From NCBI GenBank assembly GCA_963556495.2, contig OY747716.1, forward strand, positions 9,235,071 to 9,299,070: a stretch of DNA of 64,000 nucleotides. Direction: 5' to 3'. Shown here one piece after another: positions 11,255-22,264 of this stretch. Both the position numbers and the translations under genes were made by a program. This DNA is from Valencia hispanica. Its lineage: Eukaryota > Chordata > Actinopteri > Cyprinodontiformes > Valenciidae. The notes under the pieces were generated by a model, which was not told the origin of the DNA, made no database searches, and worked only from the letters and a program-made list of their open reading frames with translations. The stretch's first letter is position 1, and every line of letters begins with the position of its first letter.

Positions 11255-11390
11255 GTGAGCTGAAAGTAGGTGACTGGATCTGTAAACAGAAAACAGGGCA
11301 TCACCCAGGTGGAAGGGGCCATTCCAGATATTTTTGACCACACCAATGGCTGTAGAGACTGAGTTGGATACACTTAATCCATTATACAAA
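11255..11390 (+). pseudogene. ERV integrase C-terminal domain remnant
   Basis: Two adjacent motifs in different frames: LKVGDWI (about 11260-11280) and RWKGPFQIFLTTPMAVE (about 11307-11358). The spacing and wording match the C-terminal SH3-like domain of gammaretrovirus-type integrases, which binds DNA during integration. A frameshift between them proves the gene is broken. Upstream catalytic motifs are not recognisable, probably lost or mutated. Confidence 0.75.
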
Positions 11391-11563
11391 GTAGAGACCA
11401 TTACTAGATATAGGAAAATCAGAGACCATTACTAGATATAGGGAAAGCAGTCTAAGAAAAGTGGTGTTTAAGACTGATTCCAAAGGGAGGTGGATACAAT
11501 ATGGTCTACTTGTCTCAACCTCAGTGAAGAGTACCAGGAGATCCACTTTTCTATAGAGACTGC

Positions 11564-11764
11564 TTGAAGGGAGAGATAGTAACTATGAAGGTTTTTCTGC
11601 TATTTAGTACTTTTATTTTTACAGCTTTTTGGTGGTGTTATTTCAATAGGAACGTTAAGACTCACGGAAGAATGAGAAATATAGCACAGGAGAATACTGA
11701 TTTATTGTCTTGGTTCACCCAGAGAGGGATACACAGCAACCCATTTGAAACTAGTGTATGGTGA
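11564..11764 (+). pseudogene. Env-like N-terminus with signal peptide (ERV)
   Basis: A 66-residue frame just after the end of pol. Residues 8-25 are strongly hydrophobic and preceded by a Lys (MKVFLLF...), a good signal peptide. Position and topology suit a retroviral envelope start. The frame stops early; I recognise no receptor-binding or disulphide motif. Confidence 0.45.
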
Positions 11765-12255
11765 CAATATGCAAGATATCTAGCAAATAAATGAAGCATT
11801 ATTAACTGTTTTGTTTGTTCTCAGATGCCATATTCTGTAGGACATTTACCCAGATATGTAGAAGCTTTCACTAATCTTAATGATCTGTTTCCAGATGTTA
11901 CACTCCTCTCCAGGATTTGGACAAATTCTGAGCGTGCAGTACATGAACGAACAGGAAGTTATATGGGTAAAAATGTATATACTTCCATGACAAAAGTAAG
12001 GGTAAATTGGAGACTGGGACGACATGGGATTAATCTAAATAGTTAAAGCTGTACCAGTACACTTAAGACCTGACCAAAGATTTATTTGTTTTGAAAATGA
12101 TAAAAATCTGACCACACTTTCATACCAATCTGGGTACATGGGAAAAATATACCGTATGTGCTCCATACTCTGAGACAGTGAATGTGATGGGAACTTTTCT
12201 ATGGACGACCTGCTGATTCTCTGCGGATTTTGGCTCTGACACTATTACCCTCAAA

Positions 12256-12489
12256 ATGAGAACGGTGGATGTGCTTCTATTGAGACTTAAAGAGCATTCT
12301 TTTCTTGTATTTGCAGAGCAGATCCAACACAGCAGAAGGAGGAGGCGTGATATTTCAGCCCCTCATGGTCCCATCTGGGCTCCGATATGCCCCCTGAAAA
12401 CAAATTATGGAGTGATTGAAATAAGGTTCTATTATCTTTTTTCCCATGGACCGGGGTGGGTAAGGTCATGTTATGATTGGACACATTAA
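12256..12489 (+). pseudogene. Possible env fragment with a basic cleavage-like site (ERV)
   Basis: A 77-residue frame includes SRRRRRD (about residues 26-32), which resembles a furin-type SU/TM processing site. The following residues are not a clear fusion peptide, and no downstream transmembrane helix or immunosuppressive-type motif is legible. It could equally be chance. Confidence 0.3.
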
Positions 12490-14203
12490 ATTATAGATTC
12501 AGTGGTTTTGTTAATTCTTCCCTTGCAGTTCTAAAAGGTATAGCAGCTGAGATCTAGGAATTGAACTTAAATACTGTATACATGGAGATTAATCTACAAT
12601 ACAGGTGTTTATTGAACTATAATATCTTTCCGTAACAGGCTGCAAATCTAGTCACACCTGTTTAACAGGAGACTTATATAATTGGATGTTTCTGAAACAG
12701 TTCTGTTTCAGAAAGAGGGAGGAGATCCTTAGGCACTAGGGGAACTTAAATTTCAATTATTTTTTACAAAACAAAGCCTTTCAATTTGTTGCTTTAAAAG
12801 CATTTCAGATAAATGAAAAAAAACAAAATAAAAAACAGCATTTATTTAGGGTTCAACAGTTTTTGGGTTAAATGGGTTGAAATTATAGTTTTCTTTTATA
12901 AGTATTGGGCTTCATCAGCTCAGAAAAATGAATAACAATAGTCGTTGATGTGGTAAAATCTTATAAGACTATAGGTTTAATGAAATTAGGTGTTAGCAGT
13001 GTAAATGAATAAAATAAAACTGTGATCGTTTTCTGAGGGTTGAGCTTTAAAGCAGCAAAGCATTTTTCTTTTGAGCGGTCTCTCATGCTCATGATGCCAC
13101 TTACACAATCCCAAAAAACCCCCCAGATGTTTCCTGTTTTCCATCCTGTTTTGGCACCTTTGTGCAGTTGGTTGTTTTAGCACACAACCCATTCATCTTA
13201 CCTTGTGGCATGTTTATGCATTTAGTCTTTGTTTGGAAGTTTTTATTTACATTATAACCCCTACTATATATTTTGAAGAAAAATTCTTTATGGTCTAGGT
13301 TGTTCCAGTGTTGCTCACTTTTGATACAGGATTTTTGGAGTGCACTTTGTGTCAATGATGATTTTTGTGATTTACATACAGCAAAAGTATTAGCTTTTTC
13401 TACAGATAGACCTAGTTTGTAAGCAGTCTGGATAATAGTTCGATTTAGTGTTAGTGCAGCTGATCAGTGCGGCACTAGTTAAACTATGAGGTGAGTGAGG
13501 GATTTGATTTTTTAAAAAAAGGACAAAACCATAAGAAATGAATCTCAAAACAGATACAATTATGGATGAAGCAAACAGGAAAAAGCAAATTAGTTGCAAG
13601 CTCTTCTTTTAGGCTTTGTTGACCAGGTGAGAGACCAGCAGCCAACCAGACCACGATCTCTCAGGTAATCGGACTATAGAAATGGGCTGGAGCCATTGCA
13701 CTCCCACTGAGGAGTCAGAACGAACCTGAGAGGACATCCAGGAGCAGCAAGCCAGAGCGGGAGAAGAACAGCAAGGAGCAGACCACACAACCTACTTGAA
13801 CCCTCTGCTGAGAGGTTTCCAACTTCAGCACACCTGCACCATCAGGTGGCAGGGCAGCTTGGAGCACAGAGCTGCCCAGTTGGGGCAGCAGGGTTTGAAG
13901 GAAAAGAAGCTGAGACCCCTGCCAAAAGGGGCAGAATGATCCTCTGGTCTGCGTGCAGTCCTTAGAGTTTTCAAACTCAGGGCTACTGAAAAGATACACT
14001 TTAGCTGCATATAGGTGAAGTGCTGGCAACCTCTCACCTTAGGTCATAGAAGAGCGAGCCGGACGATCACAATTCCCGGCCAGAACAAGATGACTTGACT
14101 GCTGATCCGAAAAGTTCGAGAAGAAGGACTCAAAATTGATATGATTCTATAAGTGTGATGCCTGACATTTTTCCTTATATATAGTGATCTCTTATTTTAA
14201 GAG
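12490..14203 (+). other. ERV 3' internal region, mostly unreadable
   Basis: Expected env C-terminus and 3' non-coding part. It contains only short frames. From about 13620 the base composition shifts from AT-rich to balanced, which may mark a separate, younger or differently constrained segment of the provirus. No domain recognised. Confidence 0.35.
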
Positions 14204-14218
14204 ATCAAAAAAGGGGTA
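14204..14218 (+). promoter_or_regulatory. Polypurine tract of the ERV
   Basis: A run of A then G (aaaaaagggg, about 14207-14216) lies two bases before the TG that starts the 3' LTR. This is the expected plus-strand primer site for retroviral DNA synthesis and fixes the LTR edge and the + orientation. Confidence 0.8.
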
Positions 14219-14643
14219 TGAAGAGATAGAAATTCTGTAAATGTTGTATGAGGGTTTAATTTTGTAGTGCATGTGGAAACACTTAGAAACACTGAACAAT
14301 CAAGAAGAATGTGGTACATCATGTGTTCTTTATGTGAAGAAGCTGTGACCATTCTATGAGCGAAGATCTATGTGGGAGGAGTTTCATGGAAACTCAACTT
14401 TCAATAAAGACTTTGAGCTGAAATAGACCTGGGGTCAGTTACTAGAACTGAGTCCAGCGAACGACGTCTCGCTGTTAAAATATATAATTGTTGTTTGTTG
14501 TTCTTATTGCTCCTTTTTACAGAAATGAACGAGCACTCGGGAAGGTGAAATGAGAGCTCAGAGAGAGCCCAGGGTCATAAATTAAATGTTTGTCTGTTCC
14601 TTTAAGATAGGCTTTAAATTAGAGTAAAAACACCTTTCCAACA
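14219..14643 (+). repeat. ERV 3' LTR (425 bp)
   Basis: Starts TGAAGAGATAG after the polypurine tract and ends in tttccaaca before the resumed TCTA array. An AATAAA signal (caataaagac, about 14403) marks R, followed by a short R/U5 with agaactgagtccagcg. No strong TATA box is obvious upstream. The TG...CA ends and the flanking ctat support the boundaries. Only the first 55 bp are matched at the 5' LTR. Confidence 0.75.
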
Positions 14644-14662
14644 CTATCTATCTATCTATCTA
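14644..14662. repeat. (TCTA)n microsatellite, right part
   Basis: Nearly five units. It continues the array at 1435-1581 across the ERV insertion. Confidence 0.9.
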
Positions 14663-14663
14663 G

Positions 14664-14760
14664 TAAAAAGAACTGCGATGAACTGGCGATCTGTCCAGGG
14701 TGTACCCTGCATCTCGCCCCTTGAACGCAGGAGATAGGCACCAGCCCCCCCGCAACCCTG
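14664..14760 (+). mobile_element. SINE 3' portion, left of a solo LTR
   Basis: Reads gatgaactggcgatctgtcc then gggtgtaccctgcatctcgcc and ccagcccccccgcaaccctg, the 3' domain of a very common teleost SINE. It stops at 14760 and continues at 16158 with the tail, so the LTR at 14761-16157 inserted into it. The tRNA-like head is absent. Confidence 0.75.
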
Positions 14761-15148
14761 TGTTGTAACTACTAATAATAAAAAGTTGTCTGGTTTTCTG
14801 AGCATCAATAATTATAATCAGTAATTAAATATTAATATAATTATTGATGAAGTTCGAGTTCAACCTGTTTATTAAAGATATAGGGGCACCAATCTCATAA
14901 ATGAGATAATTTTAATTAAACCAGACTGTCAGTCTCTCCGAAAAGGCGTAGAGTTCGTCCGCGGGTTTAAAACAAACTTTACAGCACACACTGAAATAGC
15001 ACAGGAAACTTCTCGTTACTTAAAGGAATTTATTAATGAAATAGGTCAACCTTACAGATTACATTTCATTCATAATTTCCATCTATTCTAACGCATGCAA
15101 AAATATAGAAGAAAGTTAACGTCGAGGGAAGGGGGCGTGTGTGTGCAG

Positions 15149-15149
<1 letters not shown>

Positions 15150-15183
<34 letters not shown>

Positions 15184-15211
15184 AGACAGCGAGCAAATGA
15201 GGGGGGGGGGG
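15150..15211. repeat. (TG)n and poly-G tracts inside the solo LTR
   Basis: About 15 TG units (15150-15180) and a run of 12-13 G (about 15199-15211). Length-variable sequence within the R/U5 side of the LTR. Confidence 0.9.
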
Positions 15212-16014
15212 GTTCAGCTAACCCCCTCAATGCGATAAATAACTCAAGCCTTATCAATTGGCGCGATCGGTTCACAAAGAAAGACAAAGGAAGACCACGT
15301 GGCGATTCAACAAAGGCTAGTTTCCTTAGCAATGGTGCCTTGGACAAAGGAAACGGGGGCGACGCAGCAGACAATTAACTAGCCAGGAAATAATACAATA
15401 TAATATACTGCTTCTGGTTGCAACCAAAGTCAAATAATAAAACACAAAAAGCATGCACATTCAGGGTCGGTGTACAGCGAAAGACGACCAAGAATAAGAG
15501 TGGTTAACAAGTTGACAGACTTATTTTAACCAACAGAAAACGGATATTAACCGTCAAGACCTCCTTCTCCTCTACCCAGACCGAGAGATATAAATCAGTT
15601 TAATCCTACTTGGTGGGGCAGCTCTCCACAGTCCACGATGAAGAATGTAGAAACTGTCCAGTTTAAAGGAGCGGTTTGCGCAAAACCGAGGTCAGAAAAA
15701 GCAGACGTCCAACTTTAGGTGCTGAGGGTCTCAGGCCTGTTTTCAATAGAGCTCAGATGGCCAGCGGACTCCTTGGTTACCCGTACAAGAAAGTCTGTTT
15801 GCTCGGCCGATTCACTTCGAAGTTTCAAAGGGAAGTTCTTCCTGGTCCAGCAGGTTTGAACGGAAAAAAAGGAAAATGCTAGCAGTGGATTAAAGCGTCT
15901 CCTCACGGCACCGGGACCAAAAGACCAAGATTTCAATATTCGCGCTGCTTTTATCAACTCTGTGATGTCATCACTGGCCACAGACCAATGAGAATGGGTC
16001 GAGGGCAGCGCAAT

Positions 16015-16142
16015 GGGTGCTGGGAGATGCAGTTCGTTTAGTGAAAGGATGCTGGGAGATGCAATTCGTTCAGTGAAAGGATGCTGGGAGATGCAGTTCG
16101 TTCAGTGAAAGGATGCTGGGAGATCCAGTTCGTTCAGTAAAG
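16015..16142 (-). repeat. 32-bp tandem repeat, four copies, in LTR U3
   Basis: Unit atgctgggagatgcagttcg plus 12 bp, repeated four times with a few changes. On the minus strand each unit contains ctgcatctcccagcatcc, which resembles the ZNF143/Staf-type element (ACTACA..TCCCAGCATGC) common at vertebrate promoters. By position it lies at the start of U3, so it may be a multiplied enhancer. The plus-strand family member at 2054 has a single related block (cacatttcccagcaatcc). Confidence 0.85.
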
Positions 16143-16157
16143 GCCATAGCCTTAACA

Positions 16158-16192
16158 CCTGCATTGGATGGACTGGAAAATGGATGGATGGA
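16158..16192 (+). mobile_element. SINE tail with GGAT repeats
   Basis: cctg (target duplication) then cattggatgga ... aaaatggatggatgga. This is the 3' terminus of the SINE at 14664-14760; the GATG-type tail implies mobilisation by an RTE/Rex3-type LINE. Confidence 0.75.
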
Positions 16193-17395
16193 GGGTTACC
16201 TGTGGTACTCCACAGGTAACCCTTAAGTGTGACGATTTATCATGTACATGAACAAACTGGAATCGGTCGGACAAATATGATTTAAACCAGCCTAGTGCTG
16301 TTCCTTTGATCCCTGCAACACGTTCAAGCCTTTGTAAGAGAATATTGTGATCGACTCTGTCAAAAACAGCACTGAGATCTAACAAGACAAGAACAGTCAC
16401 AAGTCCATTATCTGAGGGCATGAGAATATCATTAGTAACCTTCACCAGTGATGTTTCAGTGCTATGATGAGCTCTAAAACCTGACTGAAACTCTTCAAAC
16501 AGGTTGTTACTGTTTAGATGCTCGCAAACTTGCTTAGAAAGGAAGGTTAGATATAGGTCTGTAATTAACTAAGTCATCTTGATCGAGGGAAGGTGTCTTA
16601 ATTAAAGGTTTAATTACAGCAACCATAAATACCTGTGGGACATATCCATTTACTAATAGATTCATCATATCTAAAATAGTGCCAGCAACCAAAGGAAACG
16701 TTCCTTAAATAATTTGATGGGGATTGTGTCCAACATACAAGTTGAAGGTCTAGATGGGATGGACGGTATCCACCCCAAAGTGGGATGGATGCCGTCTCGT
16801 CGGATCAGACCAGGTTTTCCCCAAAATGTTAGCCAGTTATCAATGTAGCCCACATTGTTTTCAGGACACCAACCAGACAACCATTGGTGAAATGATAGCA
16901 TGCGGCTAAACATGTTGTCACTGGTCTGATTGGGCAGGGAACCAGAAAACATTACAGAGTCCGACCTTGTTTTGGCAAACGTACACATCTGAAGCAACAC
17001 CCATTTTAGTGACCTCTGATTGGCGTAAATGGGTGTCATTACTGCCAGCGTAAATAACAATCTTACTGTATATACGCTTATCCTTAGCCAGCAGTTTCAG
17101 GTAGGATTTTATGTTGCCCATTCTGGCATCTGGCAAGCATTTGACTATGGTCAATGGTGTCTCTAAGGCCATGTTTCTGACTATGGAGCTGCCGATAACC
17201 AGGGTCGGCTTGTCAGCGGATGGGTCACTGAGCAGGGAAAATCTGTTAGAAACGCAGACGGTTGTTGGTGGGCCGTGGGCTGGGTTCTGGGACTACACTT
17301 CCTATGTACCATCACCCTGCTGGCCTGAGGTCCCGGCTATGCGGGTTCTGTTGGGGGACGGCTCCCATTTGGCTAAGGGGGTGAAAGCAGGATGA
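16193..17395 (-). pseudogene. L2 LINE, internally deleted (ORF1 esterase joined to RT)
   Basis: Minus strand, 5' to 3': ORF1 esterase region (17395 to about 16785; [19 protein letters not shown]), then directly the RT N-terminal part ([16 protein letters not shown]) and RT boxes to CGVPQ at 16204. The endonuclease and the ORF1/ORF2 junction, about 1.5 kb in the full copy (roughly 6765-8290), are missing. About 22 bp of filler resembling a local duplication (around 16745-16775) lies at the join. Several frameshifts and stops. It ends where the SINE tail begins and is continued at 561-1434. Confidence 0.85.
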
Positions 17396-18538
17396 GCTGT
17401 GTGAATGAAACAAAACATTCTTTTTTATACTCCAATAACTCTCATTACGTCATCCTTTTCCTCCATCGACTTCTCCATTCACATTCTCTTCCAAACAAGC
17501 ACCGTTCATCAGAACTCCCAACAAACCTTCCAGACACGAGCCTGCACAATTATTCTCGATCATTGTAATCCATCAATAAATCTCTTAAAACTTTCTATTG
17601 TCCTCATGAGATTATTCGTCCATGTTGGTCAGGCATTTAAACAAAACCATGATTTATACTAGTGCAGTGATAAATGTAGCACACCAGTATGCCTCATGTT
17701 TGTTGCAAGCAGTGACGTTTTTTCTGCCCCCCAATCAATGGACTGTGTTGTGTGATGCTAGAAGCGCCTCCCTAACCATTCTATACCATTGTCTTAGGGA
17801 CCTACAACTGAAGGAGGCCCAGGAATGGTGCGGCACAGGTCGATTATATGGGCCATTTTTACACTGAAAACAAACAAAATCGTTTACTGAACCACACCAA
17901 CCTATTCTGCACCTCTCATATATGTATATGTATACCTAATCGTTTTCTTTGTAACAGGAAGGTTGTATTAGTACAAATGTGCTTGTTTTGTTCCACAGTA
18001 GAGTAGCTGATTACTCAGGCTGTAAGTGTTCATTGTGTTTATCACAATGAGAACCTGGGGTAAGAAACTGTCTCTGTATTGACTGGTTTTATCAAATAGT
18101 GCTCTATGGTGCCAACCTGAAGGTAAAACAGTTTGTATCAAGGATGTGTGGCGTCTGCAGATATGTTAGCTGCCCTTTTCCTGACCCTAGAGCTGTAAAA
18201 GTTCTGGATGGAGGGAAGGTCAGCCCTGACGATCCTCTCTGCATACCTGATTGTCCATTGAAATTAAATTAGCAAAATATTGGGAGATTAAGCGGTTCAA
18301 CGGTAAAAGACCCATCAGTTTGCATTTCCTGTAGAAAAAAAATCTAGCTCCTTTACCCCCCCCATAAACGTTCACAACATATTTCCAACAACAGCCAAAT
18401 ATATTTTTGTGCAAAAGAAAAATAAAGATGAATGAACCCTGTTAAACAAAGATCATACTATCTTTGTCTTACACCAGAGGAAACAGATATAACAGAATAC
18501 TGAACAAGTGAGCATGGGGCCCACAAAGATAGTTTATA
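17396..18538. other. No gene seen
   Basis: AT-rich sequence without a convincing frame. About 18040-18235 has the even composition of an old interspersed repeat (tgtctctgtattgactgg; gctgcccttttcctgaccct) that looks familiar from fish genomes, but I cannot name the family. Confidence 0.4.
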
Positions 18539-18955
18539 CAGTGGACTGCTGCCTATTCACAGTTCACTATTTGCAGATTCTTGCGCAAAATTTGCCTATT
18601 TGTGGATTTTACCATAGAGCAAATCTATAATATTCTAAAGAAAATGCAACTTGGCAAGTGAAAATACCAAGGGGTAATACTACTTTACAAAGTTTCAAAT
18701 CAGCCAATCCAGAAACATCATTCTTTTTTTCCTTGCTTCTGATTGGCTGTACCCCCAGGAGAGGAGACATAAGATATGTAAGATCATAGATTTTAGCTTC
18801 AGCAGTACTGCTAAGATGATTTCCACTGTGTGTTCTAATGTATATTTAATATATACTGTTTGAACTATTCAAATATGCAGTTATAAATGTTTTTTAGAGG
18901 AGGTTTCAAGTATTTGTGGATTTTAGCTATTCGGTTGTGGTCCTTAAGTCATGAT
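18539..18955 (+). mobile_element. pogo/Tigger-like MITE copy
   Basis: Starts cagtggactgctgcc after a TA (18537-18538), followed by cacagttcactatttgcag, the degraded form of a repeated tattcgcggttc-type TIR. The body shares ctaaagaaaatgcaacttgg and aatcagccaatc with 27093-27275 and 63705-64000. The right end (gtggattttagctattcgg) is the matching subterminal repeat, but its last bases are lost. Non-coding. Confidence 0.6.
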
Positions 18956-19302
18956 TTTCCCTGTTCCTGCAAAGTCTCATGCTGCTCACTCTGATCTGCC
19001 CCCTCCCACCTCTGCTGACTACTGATTGTTTTCATCAGTGACTCCTGCTCTGCACTCACTCAGTGCGAAATTGTCTGTCATCATCCTTGACATATCCTTC
19101 AAACGTTCCATATCCCTGTTCATGTACCTGACCTGTTTTCTGCCTCCTGGTGATCCTGCGGGAGAATAAAATACCCGGTAAACAGACACATCTCTCCTTC
19201 TCTGCTATACATCCACGGAATCATGATCTTCATGGTCCTTGACTCTGAAAAGAAGTTCCAGAGAAAACCCCATCTGAAGGCTAAATCATTAAATCCCGTT
19301 TA

Positions 19303-19322
19303 CACCCCCCCCCCCCCCCCCC
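19303..19322. repeat. Poly-C tract
   Basis: About 20 consecutive C. Prone to length error and strand-asymmetric structure. Confidence 0.95.
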
Positions 19323-19679
19323 CAATTTGCTCACCATTCTGTTTCTTTTACAGACTCTGACCTGAGAGCCAGCCCCAAGAAGTCATCGCTGACCCACTTG
19401 TGGATCTACTTAGTCTACTTTGTTTGAATAAAATCTGTTTAACCTTTCCTAAGCTTTGGAGTTCATTTTGGGTCCAAACTGTACTATTTTTGTTACACCT
19501 AATATCGGGGGTCCACTGTGGCCCAAAAGGTTTTGCTACACCCCTGGCTTTAGTTGCACTGTACAAAGTATTGACTCAGAGAACAAAAATACACATGTGC
19601 AGCACACCTTTCTGATTTGTATTTGTAAAATAACTACTATATGCATAGCAGAAAATATAAAATGGCATAAATCACATAG

Positions 19680-19765
19680 AATCCCACTAAAACACATTGC
19701 GGTTTGTGGGTTTTACATGACAAAAAGTTCCAGGGTTGTGAATATTTCTGCAAGGCACTTTAGAT
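19680..19765 (+). mobile_element. Tc1/mariner-type MITE end
   Basis: Contains aaaacacattgcggtttgtgg, tacatgacaaaaagttcc and atttctgcaaggcacttta, the right terminus of a widespread fish Tc1 family whose left end is the type seen at 25290-25430. Non-coding; left half not recognisable. Confidence 0.55.
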
Positions 19766-21480
19766 GCATGTGTTGTTACAGCAGCTTGTTTTTTTTAACA
19801 GTCTAATTAACTGTCATAGTAAATTTTGATTATTTGGTCTTATCTTACTCCTTTGTTATTTCTGGAGCTGCACCAATAAAAACAGGGGTTTTATCAGTCG
19901 GATCTTGTTTAACGTGACCCAATAAACTGCAGCGGCAGCTGTGAGCCTGCTCTAACATTTTTAAAGTAAGCACAGAAACAAGATAAGACTATAATAATAA
20001 GCGCATATAGATGCACAGAAAGGATTCACATTATTATTGTTAGCCAAACCCAACAACAAAACTGCATTATTACCCAACAAAACAGCTCAGACATAAATAG
20101 TTCTATACATTAATTTTGTATATTTTTTCCTCATAATTTGCTTCTAAAGTGGTGAGTATGTGTTTATAGGTGCTTTGTCCTTGAAGTTCATCCTCCCCGC
20201 CTCACTGTGTGCAGTTGTTTCTGTAAGGACTAATAGAGCAGAATAATATTCTACACTGACCCAAGCAAGCAAAGGGCTTTTTAAACTGTGCAGTAGAGCA
20301 TAACTGAGGGAACCGATCCAATCGCATTGAAGCTCACTTATTACCATTCAGCGCATTTCTTCTATTTCCCTCATAATTCCACTTTCAGTCCCATTCACTT
20401 AGTTCTAAACAGTTAAACCTGGGTGGAATATGACCTTGCTTCTTGGAGTAAGAAGAATTTACATGTGTGACAAAAGGTGGGTGAGGACTACAACCTGAAA
20501 TCGTTAAAGTAGGTGTTAAGATGTTGCAATAACTGAATTTACACACCTGCACAGTGCTCAGTGAGACCTACTTGATGCAGCTTCTTCCTCAAAATCTCTT
20601 CCGTTCGAGGCATTCATGGCAAGTCTGAACCTGGGAGAAGTGGTTCTGATTCAGGAAAAGAGCCGCATGTAGCTACCACATACACTTTCAAAATATTCAG
20701 ATGTGGCTCTTGTAAATGTAACACTTAAATCTTATAGGACTGGCATCTTCTATCAGAAATAACTGATTTAAAATCTCAGCAAAGTTTTTACCTGATAAAT
20801 TTTGGACTTTACAAGGTCAGAAAATAAATTAGTTTAAATATCAAAAATGTATGCTTTTATTTATGGGAATTTCTTAGTTTTATCTCGTAAACTTACTACT
20901 TTTTGATATCAGAGGATTTCCGAGTCTCTCTCATAAATATGTAAAATTAATCTCCAAATTTCTGGACAAGCCCATTGTCCAGTTAAGGGCTCTGTCGCTT
21001 ATACAGTGAAAAGCTGCACTTCCAGCTTAGACCGGAAAATAAAGGACTTGAAGCGCACGTTTGCCTGGAGGCAACGAAGCTTAAAGCGGCGTAATACCAG
21101 ACTGACTAAATTAACACATTGCAGCCCTTGAAAGGCAGAGCGAGGTACATGTTTAAGCTGTACTTGATTGTTAAGCTGATATTTTGTTGTATGTTGTACT
21201 AATATTTTGTTGTATGTTGTACATTATTTGATTTATATTGGAGTTTTTATTAAGAATAAGCAACTATTTTGTGTTTTCTGTTTAGTTTTTACGGTGTATC
21301 GGTGCTGTTATTTTCTAAATTAATAATAAAGTGAACACTGATTACTCTGTTTTATTTCTGGCCCCACCCCCACTCTTGGCAGAGGTATTGGTCGTTTTAG
21401 CAGGCTTTAATCTCTGAACACTTGGCTTTCCTCTGCCACCGTGATGTACAATATTGGTTTTATAGACAATTTTAACATTT
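19766..21480. other. No gene seen
   Basis: AT-rich unique-looking sequence. A direct duplication of attttgttgtatgttgta occurs at about 21180-21220. No frame with domain character. Confidence 0.4.
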
Positions 21481-21497
21481 TCTAGGGCAGGAGTCAA

Positions 21498-21730
21498 TTG
21501 TTTGGACCAGATGGACTACATCTCAACAGACAGGGTGCCCACATGCTGGCAATGAGCCTGGCATGCCCTCACCCCCCCTGTCTACCACACTGGCCCCAGC
21601 TGCACTTGCCCTCTCTGCCCCTTCCGCCACATCCTGATGTGCAGCTGGTCCCTGCTCCTACGAACTCAGTTCTGATTTTAACAGTAACTCACATATCGGA
21701 CTTGGACCTTGTTCTACATCATTCATACCT
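21498..21730 (+). pseudogene. Possible LINE esterase C-terminal remnant
   Basis: The frame opens with FGPDGLHLNRQGAHMLA, which has the DxxH block V pattern of SGNH hydrolases as found at the end of esterase-type LINE ORF1. The proline-rich residues after it are not domain-like. With the LINE-type tail at 22741-22806 it could be one plus-strand element interrupted by the Tx1/L1 piece at 21802-22264. Low certainty. Confidence 0.35.
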
Positions 21731-21801
21731 GTTATTATCAGCAGAGAGCGGAAAAATAATTAAAAACATAGCACATGCAACCCTAATAATCTCAGAGAGA
21801 C

Positions 21802-22264
21802 GGAAAAAACAAAACAAAACACGAAAAAGGAACATCAACAAAACAAACCAAACATTGTGAACTAAGAATTACACAACCACATCACACAAAAATAGATATA
21901 AAAAGACAACAACAATGTCACAGAAAGACTCATGGTTCCGATTAATCAAGCTCTAGTAATGATAACCTCAGGCCAAGAATATATCCTTAAACACCAGAGA
22001 CCCCACATCTATGTGTGTGTGTTAGCATCCTGGTGCACATAAGGTTTCTCCATAAGAGTGTTCGATAGCTGGTGTGAGCAGAATCGATGCAGACATGAAG
22101 GAGATAGGAGCAAAGACGTCCAAAGGACCCCCAGAGCCCCAGGCGGACCCGGGTGGGGCCGACCGCTTCCCCCAAGAGTGGAGCAAAGGAGAACCCCAGA
22201 GGAACATCCAGCGGCCACTATGCAGGGCCCCGGGGGGCAGCAGTGACGAGCCCACGGGCCCCGC
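21802..22264 (-). mobile_element. Tx1/L1-type LINE 3' end (5'-truncated)
   Basis: About 460 bp nearly identical to 46104-46565, including gaactaagaattacacaacc and the block around gcagacatgaaggagat. On the minus strand it ends in a TGTTTT-type tail whose length differs between copies, as expected for a LINE 3' end. Similarity stops at the GC-rich cacgggccccgcc. The open frames on both strands are UTR artefacts. Confidence 0.65.

Larger units (their letters stand above)
1582..14643 (+). mobile_element. Decayed endogenous retrovirus, with nested insertions
   Basis: The left end starts TGAAGAGATA at 1582 and the same 55-bp block starts the 3' LTR at 14219. Both edges carry ctat (1578-1581 and 14644-14647), consistent with a 4-bp target duplication, although the TCTA array makes this non-diagnostic. 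A polypurine tract directly precedes the 3' LTR. An integrase C-terminal signature lies near 11255-11390, followed by an env-like signal peptide. A solo LTR and an L2 copy have inserted into it. After removing them, roughly 6.8 kb of AT-rich, stop-ridden sequence remains. The integrase signature points to a gamma/epsilon-like lineage. The copy is clearly dead. Confidence 0.75.
14761..16157 (-). mobile_element. Solo LTR, 1397 bp, family A (minus)
   Basis: On the minus strand it starts TGTTAAGG and ends ACAACA. Flanks carry cctg at 14757-14760 and 16158-16161, a 4-bp target duplication. The flanking SINE reads continuously (gcaaccctg then cattggatgga) once the LTR is removed, which confirms both edges. 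The promoter core resembles 2130-2390 in inverted orientation, with gatgacatcac and a TATA-like gataaaag. An AATAAA lies near 14866 on the minus strand. Internal low-complexity tracts and a 32-bp tandem array are listed separately. Confidence 0.85.

Noticed and set aside
13715..14037. 104- and 70-residue minus-strand frames in the ERV 3' region
   Set aside because: Antisense to the provirus, no domain, no start or splice support.
3935..14545. Shared gcactcgggaag motif at 3938 and 14532
   Set aside because: Only about 13-20 bp match with no extension, so it does not support a second LTR copy.
16193..16222. Perfect 13-bp palindrome with 4-bp loop at the edge of the L2 copy
   Set aside because: The L2 itself is nearly palindromic at this place (around 8870-8885), so this is natural sequence sharpened by mutation and not a snap-back or operator.
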